A stretch of 64,000 nucleotides of DNA, from contig NC_073693.1 of the NCBI RefSeq assembly GCF_029784155.1, forward strand, positions 223,525,094 to 223,589,093. The letters are read 5' to 3'. A program made the position numbers and the translations under genes. This DNA comes from Uranotaenia lowii. Its lineage: Eukaryota > Arthropoda > Insecta > Diptera > Culicidae. The notes under the pieces were generated by a model. It had not been told where the DNA came from and ran no database searches. It saw nothing but the letters and a program-made list of their open reading frames with translations. Of this stretch, positions 11,154 to 21,751 are shown in pieces (the stretch's first letter is position 1; each line of letters begins with the position of its first letter).

Positions 11154-11226
11154 TACCCAAAGCTGTTGCGATCTTTCCGGGTGTCTCTGACTCTTTACTC
11201 TACCCCTATTAGATATGCAGGATATA

Positions 11227-12024
11227 GACTGAGTCGATTTGGGGTCATTTTGGAATTTCTCAAACCCTGAGGTCTAAAAAGCTTCGTCTTGGTCTAAAAC
11301 TCATCCATGATTTTTTGCAAAAATTTTTAAGTAATGTTTACATGAATAAATTTGAACTTTTAGGTTTGTATGGGAAAATTGAATATTTTGTACTGAAAAA
11401 TAAACCTCAATTTTGTTTCGTCTGTGGAACGAAGCCAGCTGATGGTTTTATACCTATTTATGAAATTCCTAATGGAATTTTTCCGCTGAACAACTTTGTC
11501 CAAGACCGTAACTTCGTATCTTATTAGGAAAAAAAGTTATTAGCTGTTCAACAGGGGTATGTCTTTTCGCATTGATTAACAATAAATTCATTTGACATCA
11601 CTGCTTGAGCCTCGCGTAGTGTTGCATGGAAAGTAGTCGCGCAATACCTCGGTAGGCACTCTGCAGGGATATCAATTGAATTTACTGCTTATCAGTGCGA
11701 AAAGACATACCCCTGTTAAACAGCTAATAACTTTTTTTTAACAAGATACGAAGTTACTGTCTTCGACAAAGTTGTTCAGCGGGAAAATTCCTTTGGGAAT
11801 TTTATAAATTGGCACAAAAACCATAAGCAAGCTCGGTTCCACAGACGAAACAAAAATGATGTTGAATTTTCAGTACAAAATATTCAATTTTCCCATACAA
11901 ACCTAAAAGTTCAAATTTACGCATGTAAACATTACTTAAACATTTTGCAAAAAATCATGTATGACGAAGCTTTTTAGACCCCAGGGTTTGAGAAATTCCA
12001 AAATGACCCCAAATCGACTAAGTC
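11227..12024. mobile_element. Foldback element, TA-flanked, TIR GACTGAG
   Basis: Two long complementary arms (11227-11570 and 11697-12024) flank a loop of about 126 bp. Outer ends GACTGAGTCGATTTGGGG and its near complement are each bordered by TA (11225-11226, 12025-12026). Identity stays high along the arms, with small indels. No transposase is present. A TA target site suggests mobilisation by a Tc1/mariner-type transposase. Confidence 0.8.
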
Positions 12025-12029
12025 TAATG

Positions 12030-12360
12030 GATCAACTTCATCCTGCGTAATGAGTAGGGAGTGTTCTTCCATAATCGCAAAACGGTTTTTGGCTAAAATA
12101 TTTGTTTTGCCTTCGGTGTATGCTATATTATTGTTCGTCGTTTCTCTCATTATCGTTTTCCTTTAAGACCTTTCGGGGCATGTCTTTCCAGATGCCAGGT
12201 GTCTTCCTTTGCAGTTTATGCACACAGTCTCCTGGTCACAATCTACTGTCTTGTGTGATTGTCCACAATTTTTGCATGTTCCCCTGGCATCTCTACATAA
12301 CGCTGCTTTGTGGCCAAATTTTCATCAGTTTCCACACGTGTCCACTTGACTACGTGTCAG
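12030..12360 (-). pseudogene. ORF1 remnant with CCHC zinc knuckles
   Basis: The minus strand encodes FGHKAALCRDARGTCKNCG, then SHKTVDC, then CINCKGRHLASGKTC, ending at TAA 12163-12165. These are consecutive gag-like zinc knuckles as in ORF1 of I/jockey-type LINEs. The first knuckle carries two stop codons, so the copy is dead. Downstream, a stretch with AKNRFAIMEEHS (about 12055-12110) looks like a continuation of the same protein in another frame. The foldback at 11227 and the RTE tail at 10774 then interrupt it. Its direction matches the older remnants at 8889-9740 and 2215-2603. Confidence 0.6.
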
Positions 12361-12502
12361 CTTGCCTTGATTTTTTATCTTCATTTATTTTCGATCTCCT
12401 CTATTCTATTCTTACTCACTTTCTTGTCAGTTATTTACTGCTTCTCCACTCTTCACTCGATTATCACTGCGCTTCTTTTCAGCGATCTTTTTTTATCCAT
12501 TA

Positions 12503-13355
12503 GGGGAACATGCCCTATTATGCGCCACCTAAGCGAATCGCTGATTTTCTATGTATTCCACGTACAAATTTTGTTAAAAAAGGGTGTAATCGTTGAAGAA
12601 AAGTGTTTTCTACAAATGCCTATGATTTTTCATTACTCAAATTGCTGTAGTTTCATCAAAAACTCGATTTTTAAAAACCATACTAAAAGCCACAGAACAA
12701 AACTGTGTTGCGAATACGCGCCGCTGTGTATTCAATACGCGCCTAGCAGCCGAACACACCCGAGAGCAGCCGAAGACCGAAAACACACCAATACTTACAG
12801 ACACTTTGACTGAAAAGAAAATCAAAATGGACTAATAGAAATTTAACAAAAAATGAAAAATAGATTTTCTGGGCTGAATTAACGCTCAAAATATGGTTTT
12901 AGACTTTTTGTTCATTTTCAATGAAAATTGGCCTTTTTGTAAAGTTAATGCTATTTTCAGCCTACTACGATTGGCGCGTTATAACGAGCGCATGGGCCGT
13001 GATAGAACATACCCATGAAAAGCATACCTTAGCGAGTTCAGTATGATTTTTTAGCAGAAAATCATAATTTAGATTCTCCTCTATCGATATGTCAGAAAAT
13101 ATTGTCTTATTCGTTTTTCTCTGCTTAGTGACACCTTATTAAAAGTGTTTTAAAATTTAGATCGAAATGAAGAAAAACCTAAATTGTGAAATTATCACGA
13201 CACAGGGGCATTTTAAAGAAAAATACATACTTGCCATGACCAATCACAGCATTTAAAACAAATTGGTAATATTTTGCAGGCTCAAAATGTTTCAGATTCT
13301 TCAAAATAAGGGTGGCGCGTATTAGCCACATGGGGCGTTATATGAACTTTTCCCC
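12503..13355. mobile_element. TA-flanked MITE, GGGGAA ends
   Basis: Bounded by TA at 12501-12502 and 13356-13357. The left end GGGGAACATGCCCTATTATG and right end (complement GGGGAAAAGTTCATATAACG) share the tip, and both carry GCGCC/GGCGCG motifs just inside (TATGCGCCACC left, GGTGGCGCGTATTA right). No coding capacity was recognised. A plus frame at 12310-12813 crosses the end and is chance. Confidence 0.7.
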
Positions 13356-13357
13356 TA

Positions 13358-14254
13358 CTTTACTTCTTCAATTCTCGTTTTTCGACAATATAACGTAGCT
13401 ATTTAATGGCCGTCATTGTTCCACTATGAAATTATAAATTATGGCAAAGTGCGAGTATGTAGACTCGCGATATACTTCTAAAATTAATTCAATTTACGCG
13501 AGTGAAAACTTTAATTGTGCGCTGGAAACAGTTGAATCTCATCGGACGAAGGTCTTACCCAGTAAACATGAATCAGCAGAGAGGTAACTCAAATCGCCAG
13601 AGGGATCGTAACGATCTCTCTGGCGATTTTGCATCATCACATCGGCAAAGAGGAACACACCATACGCGTGCCTTGAGTGAGTGCCACGAAATAATCTAAG
13701 ACACGCCCTCCAGAGAAACACACGAAAACAACCCGAATCGTGTTTGTATGTTTCCCTTCGAGACGCGTGTTTGCCTGCCTGAGAAGTCGACTGTACCGTA
13801 CGAGCGTACGATTCAAACTGATTTCGCATGTACGCATTAGCATTCGTTGCCTCTAGGTATCTCGGCAGGACAAACCGAATGAGAATATTTTCGTTCTTGG
13901 AGTGTCGCAAAAATTATCCGTTTTATTCTAAGTTCGGTGACTCAAAATCAGGCACATTGGCATCTCTGTGCGTGGCTAAAAGAGGTAGAGACAAGGGAAC
14001 GGGAAAAGAGCGAGAGGGTGGTGCGAGGTACTGATCGCTCGGTTTGTCGGGCAACGAACGTTTGTGCGCATTTTGTGTTCGTTCGGTAAGCTTCGTGTTG
14101 TTGTTACGTAGTTCGATTTTTTTTTCTGTAATGATTCGAAATCATTAATGCAGAACTGTTCTCTTCGTTTTATGCGCATTTACGTAATGATTTGAACGAA
14201 GATAAATTCAATCTGCACATAACGCGTTAAACCCGGAAGAAATCAACAGAACGA
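13358..14254. other. Mixed-composition sequence with inverted motifs, no gene supported
   Basis: Moderately GC-rich. It contains the hairpin at 13591-13629 and a looser inverted pair (about 13848-13885 versus 14035-14070, sharing TTCGTTGCC and GACAAACCGA). Several 65-120-residue open frames on both strands have no recognisable domain. It could be a decayed palindromic element or unique host DNA. Confidence 0.35.
13591..13629. other. Strong hairpin
   Basis: AAATCGCCAGAGGGATCGT is followed directly by ACGATCTCTCTGGCGATTT, with one mismatch in the stem and almost no loop. Isolated; function unknown. Confidence 0.8.
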
Positions 14255-15745
14255 TTTTTTTCCGAAGCGAGAGCCAAAATATCGGCTTCCGCTTAAGTTT
14301 AAATTTTGTTAATTACTGAAATTCCCATGAGACCCCTACAATATGGGTAGTGGATAAAAGCTCTAAACTAGAAGAAGTCCAATTTCACTATCTAATGTCA
14401 TCTTAAAATCCAAGATGGCGGCTTTCGCTGGACTTTAAAATGATGTTAATCACTGAAAATCGCATGAAGCCGCCAAATATGGGTACAGTAGTTTCTCGGT
14501 TTTATCACTGTTCGATTTTATCAATATTCGTCAAATTCACGCTCGATTTTATCACGGTTATTGTTTCGATTTTATCACGCTTTTTTAGGAATCATTCAGA
14601 AACCATTTTCAAGACCTTCATTTTCTTTCAAACGCATAGAGCGTCTTTGTTCATGATATTTTTTATGGTTTATGTTATGGTATATAGGTATTGAAGTATG
14701 AAAATGCCATTGAAGTGCTTATTTTGGCTGTATAGTGTAAAAATCGTCGTTTGGATTTTAAAAACGATATGTGTCTCTGATTTATTTGTTTAATTTGTTT
14801 ATTTTAAAGAGTGACGTGCGCAATCCTGATTGGACAGCCTTTAGTAATATCTGAATGGATAATTTTGGAAGATCAAAATGGAATTCTGCTAGCTTTGCCT
14901 TAAAATTTGTAAAAAGGACTAAGATTTCTGACTTTCTACATATGAAAAACAAAGCATTATCGGACCATAAAACAATTTCAAGAAACACACTTTAAACGTC
15001 AAATTTAGCAAATTTCAAAATATTTTTCGAAACGGTAATCTTATCAGTTAATCAAATGTGCGAAGATTAAAATATTGAAATTTGAAATTTGCAAAAGAAA
15101 TTTTTTTGATGCATTTTTCTGAACTCTTTTTCAAAATCGACATAAGAAGTAACGACTGTTAAATGTCCATACAAACTTAATTATTCACTTTTAATAGATG
15201 TAGACTTTAATTAGATGTATATTCTACATAAATTTCAAGAAAATATCTTAAAATTGCTAAAGAGAAGATTCATTTGAACATAAATCGTTCCTTTGTGTTT
15301 AGTAATCTTTGATAATTACATCTTATGATCAAAATTTATTGATACAAAACGTTTCCACCATTGAAAATATTATAAATTATTGATTAAAGACGATAAAAAT
15401 AAAATTTCCCACTTTAATTTTTAGTTTCGTCAAATTCACGGTTTCGCCATATTCACGGTAAAAATTTTTTCGACCGTGATAAAATCGAGAAACTACTGTA
15501 TTAGGTAGAACTAAAAGTAGTCGAATTTCTCTTCCTATCGTCTTCTTGAAATCCAAGATAGCAGTTTCCGATCAAGTTTAAAACGCTGTTTATAACTTAA
15601 AATTACATGAAACTCCCCCATGGGTATTGGGTGAGAGGGCTTAACTAGAAAAAATCGAATTTCGATACCTGACGCCTTCTTGAAATCCAAGACGGCGGCT
15701 TCCGCTTAACTTAAAAATGATGTCAATGACTTGAAAATTCAGAAA
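14255..15745. repeat. Tandem array of ~130-bp monomers, split by a MITE
   Basis: About four divergent monomers share ATCCAAGATGGCGGCTTCCG, a TGATGTTAATCACTGAAAAT-type block, ATGGGTA and a GCTCTAAACTAGAAGAAGTC-type block. Monomer anchors sit near 14272, 14407, 15549 and 15682. Subtracting the nested element at 14486-15498, spacing is 127-135 bp. Noncoding. Confidence 0.75.
14486..15498. mobile_element. pogo/Tigger-like MITE, TA TSD
   Basis: A 23-bp terminal inverted repeat, CAGTAGTTTCTCGRTTTTAT plus CAC, matches at one end and its complement at the other with a single difference. It is flanked by TA at 14484-14485 and 15499-15500. A CAG tip with TA target fits the pogo/Tigger branch of Tc1/mariner. 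The interior is AT-rich without transposase. Subterminal copies of CGATTTTATCACG-like motifs recur at the left end. Confidence 0.8.
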
Positions 15746-16162
15746 AAGAGGTAAAAAATACGGTAACAAGTTAAGGTGTCGAATAGACCAAATTTGTATG
15801 AGAAATGTCGAGCTTGTGAATAGTTATGCGCTGCAAGCTTAAATTGATCCTAGGCCTAGTTAAAGGTTCCTTGCCAAATTTGGGCCAGATCGGATCACGG
15901 GAAGGGATCGCTTAGCGAGCCTAAAGTTTGTATGGGATTTTGAGACATTTTGATCGGGAGGAACATGAAAATCCAGGTTTTCATGAATAACTTTGGTCCC
16001 CTTCGGCCGATTTCTTTTGAAAGCGGGTTTTTTCTTAAGCCTAAACCACTTTGAAAACTATTTCATCTGAAGACTGCGTTTTGATTCGACCTATGATAAA
16101 AAAGTTATTAAACTTCAAAAATGGGGTAACTTTTTTCAGGGTGATATACATCACTGTTAATG

Positions 16163-16905
16163 TAGGCTTGTCAGATACTTTCAGAAAAAAGCGGGACATT
16201 TCACAAAAAAAAGCGGGACACAGCCGAAAAAAGCGGGACATTTAAGAAACTCTTAAAAAATCTTAATTGTGCATACAAACTTATACGTACACCATCAGTC
16301 AAAGTTGTTCATAAAAAGTACACTCAGTTATTGTTACGCGGATTGATTTTGCACTTCTATTTACACGGTTCTTGTGCCATACGCATCGTTATTTTTCACG
16401 GTTCTCGCGAATTAACACGATATTTGAGAGAAAATTTTTCGAGTCATTCTCAAACTCAAGAAAACTTTCATCTTCATATACTTTGGATAACTAAATCGAA
16501 AAAAGTGGTGTAAAATATAAAGCAATTTAATTAACATTCTGGCGAAAAAGAAATCTCTATAATAACTTTAATTTTTAATTATTTGGAAGCAACTAAAAAC
16601 AATATTGTCTTCATATATTGGTTGAACGTGCTCCAAAAACAATTAACTGAATCGGAATCTTACTTCAATGCTAAGAACATTAGATTGATTCATTGTTGTC
16701 TTATACAAGCTATGAAAAGTGCTGCTTGTTTTGAAAAAAGACGTATTTGAAAGATTTTCTGTTAATCTCAAAATTCAGTGTAAGTCAGTTAACTTTGTGA
16801 AAGGATACCGAAAAAGCGAGACATTTTGAGGAAAAAGCGGGACAGCGGGATATTCAACAAAAAAGCGGGACATGTCCCGTTTTTGCGGGACGGATGGCAA
16901 CCCTA
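16163..16905. mobile_element. hAT MITE, 8-bp TSD TGTTAATG
   Basis: An exact 8-bp duplication TGTTAATG (16155-16162 and 16906-16913) flanks ends TAGGCTTGTCA and TAGGGTTGCCA (complement), a classic hAT tip. Subterminal repeats of AAAGCGGGACA occur on both sides, including a local hairpin GCGGGACATGTCCCG near 16865. No transposase. Confidence 0.9.
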
Positions 16906-17446
16906 TGTTAATGCTATGTCAAATTGTTCGAAACTGTGTCTCTTATAAAAAAAATCGGCCGAAGGCAGTGTTCGGCATTAAAGCGCTAATCGCCAATTTG
17001 TCTGCTCCGTTTCTGTTAAATAACTATCGTTTTCATTTATTTTTTCACCAAACTTTTGTACCAGAAGATAGACAAACGTAACCACAAGTAATCAGTCAAG
17101 GAAGAATGCTGATACATGCTTTTTAAAGTGTCTGGCGTTAAATCGCTAATCGCTAATTAGTCCGCTACTTTTTTGTCGACAAATTTGTTTTCTTACGGGA
17201 TTTCAGTTGAAAAAAAAGGATAAACAAACTCTACCAGCTGCAATTATTCAAGCAGGAATGCTGATAAATATTATTTTCTATAAAGTGATGGAGTTTTTTG
17301 AGCCGTCAGTTTTTCACAAATAAAGTTAAAAAATAAATATTTAAACAAAAATGTAGCGGACTAACTACCCAAGCAACCAAAAGTCACATATTTACTTGAA
17401 TGAAGGCAATGAAAGTTACATATTGGCTGACAAAGAGAATCAACTG

Positions 17447-17723
17447 CCCAATTCCCTTTAGTGAACTTTATGTACTCATTAATGAACTTGAAAGTTGCAA
17501 AAGTGATTAATATGTACGTTGTATGTGACTTGTTTTTCCCAATTCCCATTAGTGAACTATATGTGCTCATTAACGAACTTGAAAGCTGCAAAAGTGATCT
17601 ATACGTACGTTATACGGGACTTAAGTCACATAAAGGGCAGAAAAGTGCTCAATACGGGATTTGGTAAGTCACATAAAGGGCACAAAAGTGCTCAAACGGG
17701 ATTTGATAAGTCGCAAAAAGTGC
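17447..17723 (+). repeat. Tandem repeats inside the MITE (91-bp and 43-bp units)
   Basis: A unit starting CCCAATTCCC at 17447 repeats at 17538. A second unit starting AAGTCACATAAAGGGCA at 17623 repeats at 17666 and partly at 17708. Other copies of the family carry different tandem units at the same relative place. Confidence 0.8.
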
Positions 17724-17790
17724 ATTGATGTGCTTTCAAAATCAAATCACTACTTCGAGTTTTAGTTTCAGTTAGATCAACATCTAGGCG

Positions 17791-17864
17791 TGGCCTAGTG
17801 GTAGCGTGTTCGATTCTCACCACGAAGGTCGGGGTTCGATCCCCAAGCTGGGTAAGTTTTTTTT
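17791..17864 (+). promoter_or_regulatory. tRNA-like Pol III promoter module (box A, box B, T8)
   Basis: Box A TGGCCTAGTGG (17791-17801), box B GGTTCGATCCC (17833-17843) and a run of eight T at 17857-17864. The 31-bp A-B spacing is tRNA-like. Acceptor-stem pairing is poor, so this is not a functional tRNA but a tRNA-related Pol III start as in SINEs. Confidence 0.75.
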
Positions 17865-18503
17865 CAATAAGTAATTTTGTACTTGAGTGACTATTCGGAT
17901 GCGATATATGTAGGAAATGTAGGAAAGAAGCAATTGAGCAATTTGTCGAGTTTGAAATCCGGCGCGTGGCAGCATGGCGGCACCGGTACAGAACACAGTA
18001 AATAATCAAGAGAAGGTGATATGAACCGAAGCCAACGGTTCAGTTGAGATAGAGAGATTTTTTTCCTCATTTTGCGATTTTTGGAGGCTGAATTAAGAGG
18101 TCGCTGGAAGCTGAATAGAAGATCATTAAGACTTGTTTGGAACTTGAAAGCATCAATAAGAACTTAAATTTTGAGCTGCATAGAACGCACTTCATATCAA
18201 TGATGAGGCTGAGTAAGCGTTTTTGTACCTGTTTTATGGGACTTTTGGTTCCTTGGGTAGCGAATAGCGTTTTAATGCCGACCTCTGGCCGAAAGAGACT
18301 GAAGTTATTCATGAAAAACTGGATTGTCGTGTTCCTCCCCAACAAAATATCTCAAAACCCTATACAAACTTTAGGCTCGTTGAGCGACCCTTTTCCGTGA
18401 TCCGATCTGGCCCAAATTTGGCATGAGACCTTGTTCTAGGCCTAGGACTAATTTAAGCCTGCAGCGCATAACTTTGTCAAATGTCGGGTCATTCGGGGCA
18501 CTC

Positions 18504-20957
18504 TAGTGTCGAAGTGTAATGGAAAATCTTAAATTGGTGAATGACAATAATAGAATGATCAATCACTTGTACGCTAGCCAGGATTCCGGAATACATATAA
18601 TGAATTTATTAAATTTTCGGTTTTATAAATCTCTAACTTGTTGTAGAAGTGATTGATACATTCTTCTTAAATACATTCAAAAAGTTTCACGAAACACTTT
18701 TAACCATGAAAGATGAAACGAAACCATGGTGCAAAGTATGTTCAATGCTGCATTGTAGAAATTCCGAACTTTTAAAGTAGATAATACAGAAGTTTTCATA
18801 CTTTGGTAGAACTGCGGTGAATCCGTGCACTCATGGTGGATTTTCTGCATACATAACTTGCGGTAACGACGTAGGAGTTCAGCGAAAATTTATAAAAAGA
18901 AATATCCGACGGAAATAAATTTGCCATCGAAGTATGAGCGATAACTTTCCAATTTTTCATCAATATACGAAAAATTCCAATAGATATTGTACTTTTAACC
19001 TGCTACTGCACACGAACTCATATATTGTTTTGAAGTTTTTTGTTAACTTTTCCAGTTCAATCCAGCAACAATATTATAATTATTTGGACAAATTTTACAT
19101 AAAGTTGGATATGGTGGTTTAAAGATTTTAGTACTAAGATTAAAGGATTTCAAAATAAAAGTTAATAAAATCCCTCCGAATAAAAACTTAAAAGATAAGT
19201 AACAAATTTTGGAAATACCTTATAATCAATTGGAAGAACACATCTTCTAGAATATTTATTAGTTAAACAATGTTTCATCGACCTTCGACTATATCTTTAA
19301 AGTATAACTCAAACTTCAAACCAATAAAAACTCTAAACTAGATTAGCCCAAACCACAAAACCCGTAAAAAAAACTTCATTGAAGAATCAGTCATATCTTC
19401 GCAAAGGCATAAAACCAATTAGGCTACACCCCGAAGCTAAATGTCTGAATGCTCTGAAATCAACTCCAGTTAACCTCCGAATCGGAATTGCCACCGGGTC
19501 AAATGTCTCGTAATCTAATTACTGTCCTTTACACCGACCAACAACTACTCCTACTACTACTGATCCTTTGGTTTCGGAAAGTGGTGGCTTCTATTTCTCT
19601 TGTTTTGCTCTTCAACTATCTCGTCCACCGCAAATTGCTATTAAATTCAATTTCATTCCCCAAACTGCGCTTTAAACTTTCCGACCCCATAGCATCCCTC
19701 CCAAAAAAGAAGAATGGCAAAGTGCACGAGAAGTCACTCTTGATATAGTGGGAAGGTAGCAAGCGCAAGAATGAGAGACTGACACCAAGAAGAACACGCC
19801 TCTTGACTTCTGCTCCTCCATCTCAAACACCGGAGATGATATTAGATTTCTGGCAAACAATAAAAATCACTTGTCTCGGTGTCAAAATCCCTTCGGAAGG
19901 AGGCTCGTCCTGACTTCTGGCTAAGCTGGGGAGAAAGTAAGTAGCTATGTAGTTCTACGACCTTTTTCTAGAGATAGGAAAAAATAGAGGTGAGATTCGG
20001 TTGCACCACCATGTCAAAGCTGCTGAAAATGAACCCAAAAAACCACTCGAAGCACGCTTTAAACATTTTTAAGTCTTGACATATTGCCGGAAGATGCCTG
20101 AAGTGTACAAACTTGGAAGAAAAGAACTTTTTTGAACTTTGTTTACGTGATGAGGAAAAAAAAGAATGATACTACATGTTTGGAAAGTTTGAAAAGCACT
20201 TTTAATAGTCAGTTAATAGTTTAAGCTAATATTCTGATATATTTATACTAGGAAAGAATTCTCTCATACTACCTACCTATTTTCGAAAATTTAAACCTTA
20301 AGGCGCCTTTGCATGTTAGCGTACCGGATTTTTTTCAGAAAATGTATGCTGTTCACTACACTATACCCTAAATTATGCATCCAATCAGTGTTTTTCGGAA
20401 AATTCGTGTAGCTGAAGCACACCCAAGCCTCGATTTTCAAAATCCCTAAGAGAATCTGAGAACCTTCTATCAGTTCGTAACGAGCACAATCACAAGATAA
20501 CGATGAATCCGGTTGCTCCATTGAGAAGAACGGTGAGGAAGAATTTCCATATTACAAAATCCTTCCGGACAAGTGTCTATTTTCCGCTACTGGCAGCAGC
20601 AGCAGCAGTAGCAACAACAACATTTACACACAAAATCATTTCCCGTCGAACCGTTGAAGGGAAAATGACACGTGAGTTGCACGGAGAGCCTTGAAATGGG
20701 TGATTCACAATTCAAGATAAATTCCAAATGAACTTTTCAGGAACGGAATATTAAAAAATGCTCCGTGATTATTTTTCATGAATTCAAATTTTGTGAGCCA
20801 GGTATCTTAAAAGAGTTCTATTATTTTCTCCAGAGTTTGGAACTATTTGAATTTGAGATAATAGAACTTATTTGAGGAACAGAATAATTAAATGCTTAGT
20901 AAGCGTTTTACGATTTTACGTTCCATCAACAGATCTAATGTATTGTCAGTAATGGCA
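18504..20957. other. AT-rich, apparently low-copy sequence
   Basis: No recognisable element or gene. About 19340-20700 is less AT-rich and could be host intronic or intergenic DNA. It includes a short CAG/CAA tract near 20595-20620. Open frames of 60-90 residues lack recognisable domains. Confidence 0.4.
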
Positions 20958-20959
20958 TA

Positions 20960-21735
20960 AAGCTTGCTTCATTGAGAATTGGAACAAAAACAACTGTATT
21001 TCCGTTATTTATAATTGGATTCCAGACCTTTTTTCCATACAAATGTAGCATTTTCTTCATACTTCTAAGAAAAAATACGGATAAAAATATTTTTCACGGT
21101 TTCGAAGGAATTTTCGATATTTTCCTAAAACAAGGCTCATTAGGCGGCGCACACCTTCTTCGTCCATCGTTTCAGCTATCTTATTCCACCAGGTCTTCAT
21201 CTAACTGATGTCTTCGACAACCTTTCCCTTTGCTTTGAGTCTTCTCTTCATGATTGCCCAGTAATCTGGCCAATACATCGCCGGATGGTCATGGGAATGG
21301 ATGAACGGCAAAATTCAAACACTTTCATTTTTGGACACACTCTTTTTGGTATAGTTCCGACGCCATTGTCTTTTGTGTAATGAAAACTTTCGTGTTTTTG
21401 CCTTAGCTGCAAATGCCCTGAAAAATCATAAATTTACGTGCAAATTCCTTATACCGTTTGATACCACGTAATACGGGGCGATTTCTGCTGTTTAGCTAGC
21501 CTAGATGCAGACTGCAATGGATTTTCCAAAAAAAACTGGGCAGAATTTTTTCCCTTCTTTCGGCTTCCATGTTTACAAAGTGGGTGGGTTAAGGATTTGA
21601 TTCGATTTGCGGAATGTCAAAAATACATACGTGAAGCTGATCCCCGAGCGTGGGTGCCAAGAACTTTCAAATCCGTCAGCCAGAAGCGCCAAAATATTAG
21701 CAAAAGTTTGTTCCATTTCTAAATGAAGTAAGCTT
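20960..21735 (-). mobile_element. Deleted Tc1/mariner-like element, TA TSD
   Basis: Ends AAGCTTGCTTCATTGAGAAT and complement AAGCTTACTTCATTTAGAAA, with TA at 20958-20959 and 21736-21737. The inverted repeats run well inside, sharing GGAACAAA and, with the 29274 copy, GCGC..CTG..GACGGATTTG. The coding strand is minus. Length is 776 bp, well below an autonomous copy. Confidence 0.85.
20975..21556 (-). pseudogene. Tc1-like transposase remnant
   Basis: Minus-strand pieces: start MEAERREKILPSFF (matching MEAEL...IVHSFL of the copy at 29436), then KEFARKFMIFQGICS, KVFITQKTMASELYQKEC, LPFIHSHDHPAMYWPD, then directly YWAIMKRRLKAKGKVVED and WNKIAETMDEEGVRRLMS. These are the helix-turn-helix start, core and C-terminal segments of a Tc1/mariner-type DDE transposase, as in mosquito ITm-like families. 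Two large internal deletions remove most of the HTH domain and the stretch after WPD. Stops and frameshifts are present. It is clearly inactive. Confidence 0.8.
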
Positions 21736-21751
21736 TACTCGCTTGATGGCA

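Larger units (their letters stand above)
17368..18257 (+). mobile_element. TA-flanked MITE with tRNA-like Pol III boxes (family CCCAAGYAACC)
   Basis: TIR CCCAAGCAACCAAAAGTCAC at the left; CCCAAGGAACCAAAAGTCCC (complement) at the right. TA lies on both sides (17366-17367, 18258-18259). The interior has tandem repeats and, near the middle, a tRNA-like module with box A, box B and a T run. The last 200 bp (about 18060-18257) match the end of a second copy at 40900-41077. No protein is encoded. The TA empty site is independently confirmed by the 47790 hAT sequence. Confidence 0.85.
16966..18287. mobile_element. hAT element, TIR CAGTGTTCGGCA, itself interrupted
   Basis: The left tip CAGTGTTCGGCATTAAAGCG is matched by the right-end complement CAGAGGTCGGCATTAAAACG. 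The 8-bp duplication is GCCGAAGG/GCCGAAAG (16958-16965, 18288-18295; 7 of 8). It belongs to the same family as 47790-48860. A TA-flanked MITE (17368-18257) lies near its right end. Removing it with one TA gives GCGGACTAACTAGCGAATAG, matching the complement of the 47790 copy. No transposase. Confidence 0.85.
15774..18503. mobile_element. Foldback element hosting two hAT insertions
   Basis: The left arm at 15774-16023 is complementary to a right arm made of 16937-16965 plus 18296-18503. Shared stretches include TTATGCGCTGCAAGCTTAAA, CCTAGGCCTAG, CAAATTTGGGCCAGATCGGA and CATGAATAACTT. TA borders lie at 15772-15773 and 18504-18505. The right arm is split exactly at a hAT target duplication. The foldback is therefore the oldest layer here. 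No transposase. Confidence 0.75.

Noticed and set aside
12102..12813. Plus-strand hydrophobic ORFs of 133 and 167 residues
   Set aside because: The first is antisense to the minus-strand zinc-knuckle remnant; the second runs across the end of a MITE.
17784..17856. Genuine tRNA gene
   Set aside because: Boxes A and B are good but acceptor and T-stem pairing fail, and the module lies inside a MITE with a diverged copy elsewhere.
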